Part shown: positions 8,301 through 20,300 of the stretch, one piece after another
Position numbering within the stretch: position 1 is the first letter of the stretch
Layout: every line of letters begins with the position of its first letter
Assembly (NCBI GenBank): GCA_963970005.1
Contig: CAXAMN010028861.1
Span: 416,981 to 480,980, forward strand
Reading direction: 5' to 3'
Source of the DNA: Durusdinium trenchii
Taxonomy: Eukaryota > Sar > Dinophyceae > Suessiales > Symbiodiniaceae
DNA length: 64,000 bases
The notes under the pieces: model-generated
What the model was told of the DNA's origin: nothing
What the model saw: only the letters and a program-made list of their open reading frames with translations
Database searches by the model: none
Made by a program: the position numbers and the translations under genes

Positions 8301-11300
8301 GTCGCAGTTCGACCGAACGAAAGCGAAAAGCGTGTGTCGAGTCGCTTTGGCCCCGGGGCCTTGTTGGCAAAGGTGGAATCCGTCGCCTTGGGCATGGTCA
8401 GCTCCTGGCGCCAGCACCGCCGGGACCCCCCCGCAACAGCGGTGGAAATCGGGCTTCGTGCCGGCAGACATCGTTTTAGACTCTCTGAGAAGGGTTTGAC
8501 TGGGTAAAGACGTCAAACCCTTATCGTGTAAACCATGGCAACATGTGCCAAATTTCAGCCATTTCTTGGCACGAGTCCAAAAAGGGGAAGGGGGAGGAAT
8601 CCATCAAATCCATCTCCTCACCCACCCGTGCGCTGCGTTTTAGCTGCGTGAACTCGAGCGTTCACTCCTCATCGAGCATGTCCAGCACCCCCCCTTTGCC
8701 ATCCAGGAGTGCTACGACATCCGAGTTGTCTTCATACCTCAACTGCTTGGACTGAAAAAGACATCTGATTCGTATCTGGAAACCGAATCTTAACCGGAAT
8801 TCAGTTCTGGAACTCCCCAGTCCCAGCCACCTTCGGAGCCGGATCTCAAGCAAGCCATATTGGAACAAGCATTTGTTCCTGGTTGTTTGGGGTTTCCAGT
8901 ACTAATTATCTTATTAGGAGTTGCTATCAAAGGCTTGGACAATTCAGGGTTATGGGGTGGCCCATGATATCCCATGATCCCCTCGCCAAGAGGGTCTAGC
9001 AACTGCTTTGGAGCTCCTTGTGTGGCGGTTGATCTAACCGTCCAATCTTTCATGTCCAGCCACCATCACTAGGATAACTAGAAAAAAGCTTCCCAAGACT
9101 ATATAGACCCCAAATAAATAGATAGCAAAGTAAATCCCCACCAAGAATGTTTGGAAACCGTTTCAGTTTCTATCTATATGAGGACCACTATATTTCATGC
9201 TTGAGCTCTGGTGTTGTGGTAAAGCCGTACTTTGCCAGGGGCAACCCTTCGTGCCATCAAACCTTCATTCGTGACCCATATTCCAACCACACTTCTGAAA
9301 AATACAACTTCTTGGCAGGATATTTCCGTGTCTGTCTCCACTGTGGAAGAAAAACTCTTGCGCCACATGAACAACAAAACCGCTGTAGATTAGATACTTG
9401 GCTGGTCCCATCCACAGCGATGACGGTCCCATCCACAGTCGTGCGAACCCCCCGGGGATGAAGGGGCCACGTCAATTGGTCCCCACACATGCAGATCACC
9501 TGTAGGGGTTCCTGTAGGGGGTTCCTTCACCAAATCTATTGCAAGATACATTTGCACCAAGTAGTCATGATCATCATCTGCCTTTCTGTTCAAGTCGAAG
9601 CAGCAACCAGCATCCTTTTGCAACGCAGCACGCGCGCAACTTCCACATGGTGATATCGATCGGCAACATGCAAAGCAGTGCTGCCATCTTGAGCTACAGC
9701 ATCCTTGTCAGCTCCAAAGTCTAGCAACAACCCTGCCACGTCCACGTCGCCATGTTGAGCTGCAACATGCAAAGCAGTGCTTCCATCTCGAGTTCTAGCA
9801 TCCTTGTCAGTGCCAAAGTGCAGCAGCAATCGCACCACTTCTGTGTGGCAATTAAGAGCTGCAATATGCAAAGCAGTGAGGCCATCTCGAGTTGCAGCAT
9901 CCTTGTCGGCGCTAGAGCCTAGCAGCAATCGCATGACTTCCAAGTGTCCAAACCAAGCTGCAGCATGCAAGGCAGTGATGCCGTCTTCCGCCGCAGCATC
10001 CTTTGCAGCGTCAGAGTCGAGCAACAAACGTACCACTTCCAGGTGGCCTTTTTCAGCTGCAACGCGCAAAGCTGTTCTGCCATCGAATGTCCTTGCAGCA
10101 TCCTTTTGGATACCAGCCTCCAACAAAATGCGCACAACATGCACGTGGCCACTTTTGGATGCAACAAACAAAGCGGCGCTGTTCCGTGTGTTGGGGTCAT
10201 GTGGGATTTCAAGCATACGCTCAACTTTTGCAACCTCATTCGCTGCGCATGCTTTGATGAAGGATCGGTCTGCAACTTCGTCAGGAAGTCGAAAGTCCAA
10301 GACCACCAAGCACAGAGTCAGTTCTGTCTTCAAGGGAGAGTCATCTTGCAACTCACCACTTTCCCCTAGCAGTCGCTGCCGAAATCTGGAGATGCCAATC
10401 TTGGCTGCAAGGTACTCTTTCAGCGCTCTCACGGGGGTCTTACTGTCCAGGATCAAAAACAGCTCCTCCTCGTGAAGCTCAGCAACAGGTGCCCCAGAGA
10501 TGGCTGAAATCAGCATCAGTCCAAGTTGCCTCCAAGCACCTAACACGCCATACTCATGGCAAATGACACTTGTTGACAACGCGCTAAATTCAGGATGGAG
10601 TTTTGAGCACTGGGGCTCAGCAAATCCCCAAAAACCTCGTGCTTTTGAAGCTCCGAAGTTGTCCTGCAGATCTAAGAGTGCTTGAAACATCTTGAAACCA
10701 CCTCTTTCCTCAAACTCCTGCCCGGTCAGGTGCCACCCAGGTGTTCAGGTTTCTCTTCCATACAATCCCAGGTCAACCTGTCAGTGGTGAACCCTAACAA
10801 ATCAGCATACCATTCATATCGATCCTCTTGGATGGATGTTACCATAAATAAACCCTTTGACCATGTGTGATCGATAATGTGATCCATAGACAGTGACAGC
10901 TTCACACGCGCAACTGGGACAAAACTTGACCTGGATGTTCCTTCAGGAGCTTCCGTACAGCTCCCCCAGGTTCTTCTGGATGATCCAAACTCCAATGCCC
11001 AAGGTACAGAATGGCCTCGCCGAGGTCGACCCCCCTCCTTTAGACAATCTTCAATCTCCGACTTGAAGACGGCCTGAGGCCGAGCCCACGTATGTAGGTG
11101 ATGAATCACCGACGACTTTGGGGTGTGGAAGCTCCGAATGTGTGATGGTGTGAGCCTTTCATATTTCCAGCCACTGACAAATAGGAAAAGACATCTTTGA
11201 GATGTCTTTATTCATGTCTGCGCTTGTTTTTTGTACCGACGATTTTTCAGAACTCCCTCTTTGTCGGGCATGTTGCACACGAAACCACACACAAACGCAG

Positions 11301-14300
11301 AGCAGCCCTGGAGCCGAGCAGCTTCGTTGAACTGCAACTGGAGCTGTTCGTTGCCTCGAGACATGCTGGAGCCACTGAGCTGAACAGGTGTTCGGTACAG
11401 CGAAAGGGGGGGGGGGTCACCCATCTACCGAGTTGCAGGAGACGTTCTCCAATCTTAGGACTCTTTATCGGTTCCACTGCACAAGGGAAAAAGCACTCTA
11501 ATTGTATATTTATACAGCACATATGTTTTAAGGATCTATTTAGATGCAGTGATTAAAAAAACAAAATAAATAAATAGACAAATAGAATCTAAAAAAAAAC
11601 ACACACATAATAAAATCAAGGAATTAACAAAACTCTAAAGTTTTGAATATTCTATACGTTCTATATCTATTTTTCAGGTGGATTTCAACCGCTGTTCCTC
11701 CGGTTGATCAAACTTGAAGGATCGATGTTCACAGTGGTCTCTTTTTCGTCCTTTGTGTGCTGCGAAATCGCCCGTGCCGTTGCTTGGCTCCATGAAACGG
11801 GTGAAACCCCACTGTTCCAACATGTTCCAAAGCACTTCAAAAGGAATCGAATCTTGGCACGAAAGACTCAACTGAAAAGCCAAGCACTATGTTTCTTGAC
11901 TCTGCTTGGTTTATCTAGACAACCAGAACAAAATGATGGGAAACAAATCCCTGACGATCTGAAAACCCGAGTTGCTGAGGTTGATCAACAACTGTTCCAG
12001 CGAGTTGGTCGCAAAGCTTTCAAATCCGCTGATGTCCAAAATGCCTGGCGCCACACACTTACGCTGTCTTGGTGGCGGTTTTCCGTACTTCTTCCAATCT
12101 TGAAACATCATCGTATGTAGTCGTATGTCGTGTGTCGGTCCTCACACGAGAGTACATCGAGACGAAACAAACCTCAAAACAGAACACACCAAATCCCAAC
12201 AGCACGAGATACCAGGGGGATGGGCCGGATGGTGCGTGACCCACGGGACCTCGTCAAAACACGAAACATCATATCGAAAGACAGAACCAACATACGGATA
12301 GGTAGCATTCAAACAATGGAATAAAGATGAATAAAGAGGCCACACATGAAATTAACATATACCAGCATCAAGAGATACCTGTTGGATGCCCCTGCCCCTG
12401 GGACTTGGAATCTCCCCACGCATCTGGCCCTCCCTCACCAAGCGCCTAAGAGTCGCTCGCTCGAGTGCACGGCGTTCGTCGCACCTCGTGCGGATGGTGG
12501 GAACGGGTGGAGCCACATGTCGAAGCGATGTCGTTGAGGTGCGTTTGACCCGTTGAGTCGTTGGGGGGGGGAATGAATTTGGGTCCTATCCCATCTGATT
12601 CTCATGGTGGTGCTGCAGTGGTGCTGGGGTCCAACGGGGTTCCAACAGTTTTGAAGAGATTGAGAGAAGCCTGAAAACCAGTGGACTCAAGCAAAACCAG
12701 GATTGTCTCAACAAATGACGCACAAATTGGAGCTATAATCCAATTCCTGACTATTTGTTTACAATCCCTTGACACCAGAACCAGGCACGACCAATCTGAT
12801 AAAACCCGACCAGGACGGATCATGCAAGTTAGGGGATGAAACCGCACGTCGCACCAGCCAGAAATGAATGACCAAATCAGTGTGCTGATGAATGGACCAA
12901 ATCTCTACCATCCCAAGAGCCCGTCTGGCCAGCACGGTGTGGAAGAACGCTTCCTTCAACGACCAAGTAGCTTCTGTGTGCCATGCCAAAAAGGAGGTCC
13001 TCATGTATGTGGATACCTCTTCTGGAAAAATCTTTGGAATACAGTAGCGAAGAAGTTAGTTAGGATTCGGATCCAGTCTGGTCAAACATTCCAAACGGTT
13101 CCTTCAGGCTCAGCTCCACCCATCCTTCAGCTCCCGTGGAAAACAACCGCCCCAACCGTCCTCCGTCGCCAGATCGGTGGCCGCCATTGGACATGGCCAG
13201 CGTGGCGTTCATGCGCCGGATCAGCCAATCGAAGAGACCTCCCCGGGAGCCGAGCGTTGGAGGCGCGACAACCGCGCGTTCGAGGGCGAGGAAAGGATGG
13301 TGGGGTGGGGTGGGGTGGGGTGGGGTGGGGTGGGGTGGGGTGGGGTGGGTGGTCGAACAACATACGTTGGGTTCTCAACTCAGCGAAATGCACGAAGAAG
13401 GAAGGGGAAAAGGTGAGCTCTTCTTGGCTTGAGACAAAAGAAATGACTGTCGAAGTTGCGAGCTCTGTCCAAGCCTAAGCAATATAGAAGCAGGTACACC
13501 CGCAATGGGGCGCAATGACAGGGACTGTTCCATCGAAAAAAAAAAGATAGAAATAAAACATAAGCTACCTTGGGGTGGTCAAGGATGGTCAAGGTAGGTC
13601 CTTCTTTCTGCACATCTACATGGAAGCCAGGAAAATGTCAGGCCTAAATACATACTGTGTGCGGAAGAGTTTTTGTTTTCTCCACCCCAGACACTCCGTG
13701 GGACTGGCATATTTAACGATCAGTTGGGGTGGTTGAAGTCGGGGTCAATGTAATTAAATCTTCCAGTCCCATGATAGAGTATGTATTGGGGTGGTTTGAT
13801 TGGTCACGGATGGTCAAGGTAGGTATCTTTCAGTCCCACGGGAGTGTACCATACCCACACGGCTCGCTCAACAAGCCCACAACATCTGCTGGGTTCCCCC
13901 GGCGGCCGTAGAGCATGCGCGCCAAGCCGTCCCGAGCAGCTCTGGCTTGGTCCAAGCGTAAGAAGGTCTCGATCTCATCCTTGGAGTCAGGAGGCTGAAG
14001 GTTGGGGCCAGTGGATGTGGAAGGTGAGATGTTGTATATACATCAAAATATGTCTTCAATGGCTTGGAAGTGTTTCAAATTTATGTCTTCAATGGCTTGG
14101 AAGTGTTTCAAATTGAATGGTTAGGGCAGTCAATCGGCGTCGATGAGCCCAGATGATCATTGAGCTGGTGAGACCCCCCACGAAGCAAAAGCAAAAAGGA
14201 GTTGATCAAATGATTTGGCAGGTGAGATTCTTCACATCGAGTCTTGGTATAAATTGGAAAAAGAACATTTCATGATGATTGGAGGTACCCTACCATATAC

Positions 14301-17300
14301 CATTTACTATGTGCCAATTCATCATGAACATTGTAAACATTAGTTATTCTTTTGTAAACCATCTAAAAATACACACCGCGGACGGCGGCGAAGACCACCC
14401 GCACGGACTTGGTAGCTCTTACGCCGACCAAAACATGGTCTTTCAACAGCAAAAACACACCCCACGACCAGCAACTTGGTGATTGATGCGTCCCCGTATG
14501 ACCAGACGTTGCATCTTAGTTAGGCGCGTTGTACTCAATCAGCCCCAATAGGGAAATCCGCAGGTGCAAACACGCACACGCTTTCAAAAAATGCAATTCC
14601 ATTCGGGCAGCATAACGAACATCGCCCATGATTTGCTTGTTGTTTCATCGGGTTTATAAAAAACACATGACGTTCTAGAGCCAAAAAAGATCAAAAAAGG
14701 CTCCCCCGCAAGCTAAAGCTTCATGAGCGATCTAGCACATGACTAGCAACTGAGACAACGCCTCCGCACCTTCGGTGCGGGCGGAGCGCACGGATTGCAC
14801 GCGAAGGTCGAGCGTTCGGGCCTATCAACCTATCTTCGCCACATCACACCGAGCTCCTCAGCAACACCAACGTCCACAGCACCACCACCCTGAAACACAT
14901 CCACCAGCCCTGGCCAACCCACCGTCCACCTCCACCCTCCCACCCTCCCTTCCCACTACTCCCCTCCAGTCCCCTGTCTGTCCCCAGGCACGCGCCCGGT
15001 GACCACCGTGCGCCGCAGCAGCCCGCTGCGCAGCTTCGCCTCACAGAGCTTCAGCTTCCGCGCGGCCTCCGCCACGAAGCTCTCGCCGTCCAAGCCCAGC
15101 TCCGCATCCTGGGAAGGACAGGGCATCCGAGAAACCGGGTGTGGGGTGAGGTGGAGAGAAAGGTGTGGGGTGGAGCAGAGTTGGTTTGATTGAACGGTCG
15201 GAAGTGGAGCAGTTGCGAGGGCTTGTGGAAGGAGTTGCTAAAGTGAATGAGTTTGGAGAAGAGATATTTTAAAGATGAAGGTGTCTCAAGAGTGTTCTTG
15301 GCCCTGTCCCTATAGGTTTGGAAGGAAGTGATCTGACGTAGCAGCAGGCACTGTTCAACCATTTGCAGGCTGTTTCTTCAATGTCCATGACTACTTGCCG
15401 CGTCTGGACGCCAGCTCGACTCTGCTCCTTGAGATTCTTGATTCCACTCCTGAGAATTTGCTCGGAAGGTTGTTTTTTCCCGAAAAGAAGCGATCACGAA
15501 GTGACCCACACAATGCAACCCGGTCCTCCTCCTCTTGGTTGTAGAAGTCGCAATTGCCCAAGTTCAGAATCCCCGCGAGAATCTGAAAAGCCTCGCATTC
15601 TGCGGAAAACAAACCAAACCAGCGCAGCCTTCTGCGCCTTTTGGACGAGTCTGTGACCTGCGCATCCCGCGCAGGTGTCCTAGGCATGTGAAGACCGGTG
15701 ACTTCCTCGTCTTGTCCGGTAAGACGGTGCCGTGCCGGTTTTCTGTGTGACGTGTGTCGTCCCCGTTGGTTCGAAAACGCCGACCGTTGGTTCGTCGTTT
15801 GGTTTGGGTTTGCTGCAACTGCGCCTGCATCTGTTCCTCTTCACTGAAGCCCAATTGCTGGAGAGCTTGTCCTTGGTCCGTACTTGAGACATGTGGGGAA
15901 GTAGATGACTCTTATGATGTCCAGCCTGCTTGTGGCCTGCAAGTCCTGTTATTTGGACCATCAAATTGCGTGAACAAGTTCTTGACTTGGTTTATCTCCG
16001 CTGTGTTCAAAGGACTGGGTGCGCTACACTTGGATCGCTACTTCTTTCTTCCAGGGTGGAGGGATGAAACCCAAGGTTTACAGTTCGGTTTACCTATTTC
16101 TGCTAGTGGAAGAATGTAGGTCAGGTCGCCCACACACGTTCGCAAACCATCTCAACTGCCCAACTGCGCATTTCGATCTTCCTTCCGTTCGCATCTGACC
16201 CGCCGTTCGATCCTGCACCTGATGCGACGCTGGTTAGCGCACGCGCGCACGCGCGCCAGCGCGCCAGCGCGTTCACCGTGCGTGCACCGGCAAAACACGA
16301 GGGATTCTTTCGTGACCAAACACCTGCGGCTTCTTTCGTTCGTCCGAGCCTCAAGAGTTCGGGAAGGTGAAGATCATCAACATCTCGCTCTGATGTTGGG
16401 TCTTTGGACTCTTTTGTGAAGACAAAGAAGACAGGTCTCCTAAACTCCACCCCTTGTCCAACACTGACCTCGTGACTCGCTCAGGCGGACGCCCTGGAGG
16501 ACCCTTCGGTGCTTCGCACCAAGTCACTCAGCTTGGCAAAGTCCTCTGCATCGTCAATGCCCGGGGCTTCCAAGGTGCTGTTCTTCAAGTAGCCTCGGCG
16601 AGAGGAACCGAACCCGCTGCTCTGATCGGCCAAAGTTCGGGGGGGTGCAAGCGCTGCACCTTTTTCTTCATCTGTACAAACTTGGTAGAGCAGTTTTCGT
16701 GTCGTTTTTGTTCGGTTCTTCATGCTTCGTGCTTCTGTTTGTCTGCTTTTGAATGGCTTGGAGTGCTGTTTGAACCCTAACACATTCAAGTGGCCGCGAT
16801 CCCCGAGATAGTCGAAAAAACACCACTTCCATGCTGGCTCAAGATCGAAAGAACTGGACTCTTCAGCTGAAGCTCCGCACCAAATCCCCCGGAACCATCG
16901 TGTGGAATCCCAACACTTCCAGAAAAAATGCATCCATCCTCTTCCATCCTCTCCACCCAGCCATAAGCCCTCAAAAAACAAGAACAAGAACACCAACCGA
17001 CCCACCTAAGGCAGGTCCCACACCACTACACCTTACGTGCCAGCGGAAGCGGCGGTAGTGGCTGGGTTCCTGAAGCCCCAGAGATGGCAAGCTTCTTCTG
17101 GCCTCGCGCCGAACGTCGAGCGGAACGAGGAGCTTCAACCGAGTGAGGGCGGTGGGACGTGACGCGGTGCTAAGTGGGATCCTATTTGGAGGTCACCAAA
17201 AAGAGAGATGAGGAGCTGAGCAACAGTGAAAAGAATGTAGGATGAGGAGCTGGCTTTTCAAAGCTGTTCAAGGCTTCATGTGGCTCTGCATATTAGAAAG

Positions 17301-20300
17301 TTTGTGATATAGGAAAAAGGCGTCATCAAGTCATCGAGTCATGAAATGGTGCATGGTGGGGTTTGCAGTAGAACCTATTCATCAAGTGCAACACTACTTG
17401 ATCTTGATTGGTACTTCCTGTATGTTCGACAGCATGCGCACTTCGGAGTTCTGGTATTTGATCCCGATCACATGCTCCCGACGAATCCGGCAACCCCAAA
17501 CGTCCAATGCACCAACAGCTTGGTGATAAGACTATAAGCATGACCCTCAAGCTGTTTGCCTCCCCAACTGATCAACTACTCGAAGACCCGCGCGCTACGC
17601 ACTTGGCCTGAAGCAGCTGGAAGAAGATGTGGAAGCCCCGCTCACCCTCACTCTGGCCACCTGAACGAGGCCCGGCACGTGCGCCAGTGGGCAGGGAATG
17701 GGTTGGAGCCAGTTGCAGCTGTGAGAGTGGGACGTGTTTTACAGGCATGACCCAGAAAAAGAAACCTAACGTCTATTTTTGTATCCTTCCACCTTTGAAG
17801 CATCTCTCCCAAATCCTGCTTCCGTGAACGGCGGCTCAGTGAGCAGACTCGTCGCCCAAGGTCGGCACAGACTCGTGTGACCTCCAAGAGGTAACTGGTG
17901 ATTTGTCCACCTCGCATGTGCAAGGCCTCAGCACCACGTACGTTGAACGGCTCCACTGACTCCGTGCGTTACGTGGTCCATGTTTGGCGAAGAGGGAGTG
18001 AGGCGAACAGGTCCTGCTGGGGAGACGGAAGACCAAGAGGAAGTACTGAAGTAGTATATAAGCCCTTGAACAAAATGCATCGTTAGAGGGAATCATTTAG
18101 AGAATCATGTCTTCACCTTGTTCTTGTTTTCTTAAACGAACATGTCTTCATGCACAGTACTCCTTTCTTCGCCCAATCAGGACACCTCTGAGAAGCGAAG
18201 GTCCAGCCACTTGCCGAAGCGGCTACTGTTCGCGTTCCTGGGCGCGGCGAACGCATTCGGACCTTCCACCACGACCGTGATCAGAGGTGAGATAGGCGGG
18301 GACGTTGGTCCAAGCGCCGACGTTGGTTCAAGTCTGCTGGGATTTCGGTGGGCAGGGCGGTTTTGCAACTTTCACCTCGAGTCTCTTGGTGGGGAAGTGA
18401 ATAGAACCCCTTTGAGACTGTCCACAGAGATTCTAGGGATTTCTAGGGTAAATATTGCATGTGCATGTCCACATTCTGTGGCCAACTTGGACTTCTTGGA
18501 AACAGCATGCAGGGGCCTCTTGTGTTTCAATGCTTCAGTGAAGCCTTTAGTGAAACATCTAACTCCTGACTCTCCCACACGATTGGAGCCAGGAGACACC
18601 CCGGGAGTAGAACCCCCAGCAACCACAACCAATTCACCTTGGTGAAACGTGTGGATTCTAGATGCACTGCTCCAGCCTTACGAACCAGAACCACATGACA
18701 CCCTCCTTCTCACCACGCGAAACCTCGTTCTGAACCTCTCGTCCTACGAGGCTCCTTCTCCTTCGCGCGCAGCGCGTCTCCGCACGCGCGCGTGGAGTCT
18801 CGGTCGACGGACGCGCCTGGTGGTCATGGCATTGCCGAAGGACTCCAGGATGGGATTCGTCTGTAAGACCCGCCCCTCCAATCCTTGCAATCCATCCTGT
18901 CCATCATGGCCTGGAAGGCGGCGGCGGCGGCTGACCCCGGGCGGTGGCATTGGCGCGGTGGCCCGTTGTTCAGAGAGTTCGTGCGCGGATGAAGCTTGGC
19001 GCCGGGGTGAGGAAGGTTCACAGGGTATGAGGACAAGAGGTTCCGTCTTTACTCGAGTATATCTTCGTTCCTGCGATCTGCAGCATATGCAATGAACAAA
19101 CCATACCTTGGCGACAAGACCGTTCCGTGGTTCAAGCCTCAAGGAAGTCAATTTTGCATGCATTCTGAAGGTAAGAGAATGATCAAAGAAATCCTATGCT
19201 ACCCAGTATGCAATCCAGTCAGTGTCAGTGCCTAGTAGCAAGTTGGCCTGGCAAAAAAGAAACCAGCAAGTGAAACCCCCACAAAACACCCACCTTGAAA
19301 TCCAAACACTTATCAAAACTCCACCTGTTTGCAACACCATGATCCCATCCCATCCACCTAATGATGACCTCTCCACCTAATCCCATCCCATCTACTGCCC
19401 CTTTTCGGCCACTCCTACATAAAGGCCCCGGAACCCTTCCAACCCCTCCAACCCTCCAACCCTCTGCGCCGTCCCATCCCGGGTCGTCGCCTTTCACGCA
19501 CTCGGCCACGTAGCTCAGCAGGAACTTCGCGCTCTCCGTCTTGCCGGCGCCGCTCTCGCCGCTGATCACGATGGCCTGGTCCTGCACCCGACGGTCCCGG
19601 GAGACCCGGCGGAAGCACCGGGTTTCGCAGCGACCTCCCGGGTCCCTGAGGTCCTGGGAGTTTGTATTTCGTTGTTTTTTTTTAAGGAGAGAGAGTTGGT
19701 TTGTGGGGAAAGGTCGGTGTGGAACTTCGAAGGGGTGGGTTGTCATTGAATCTGAACTGCTAGCTGCTAGATCATCATGTCGGTCCGTAGATGGATATCT
19801 GGGATTCTTTTGTTAACTCGCACATGTTCATGGCCGGAGTTGCTAGCTTGGCCAAAGGACATGGTTGCAAAAACTCATGAGAGGACACAAAAAGACACGG
19901 ACTGGTGGGCATGTCCCAAACGATGACTGGTGGGATAAGACAACATCATGACATCCTGGCCATCAAGGCCCGAGCCGGGGCAAACATAGAATAAAACACG
20001 TGATCTGGCCTGTGAATACAGGGTGTCTCACTTCTATATTCTATATACCTGTGCCCATCAGTAACAATACCTCTGGCCATCAGTGAGGACTTCTATAAGA
20101 TTGTCTCTCAGTCCCTGATGAAATATGTCCAGGTAAAGTCTTCACGTCACGTCCAGAAAGAAGAATCGCCCGACGTAGATGGAAAGCTAGGCATCAAGTA
20201 ACTCTGTCTCCCCAAAATCCAAGAAGCAAACCATCCAAACAGTTAACTGTAGACTGTTGACAAACAAAAACCATCAAAAACCCATGTGGAGATGCAATTA

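Noticed and set aside
9777..10475. 232-codon plus-strand frame
   Set aside because: Antisense shadow of the ankyrin repeats, which have clear protein periodicity on the minus strand.
15391..15687. A separate small gene around the ILNLGN helix
   Set aside because: It reads as one exon of the myosin gene; the extra codons on both sides are intron.
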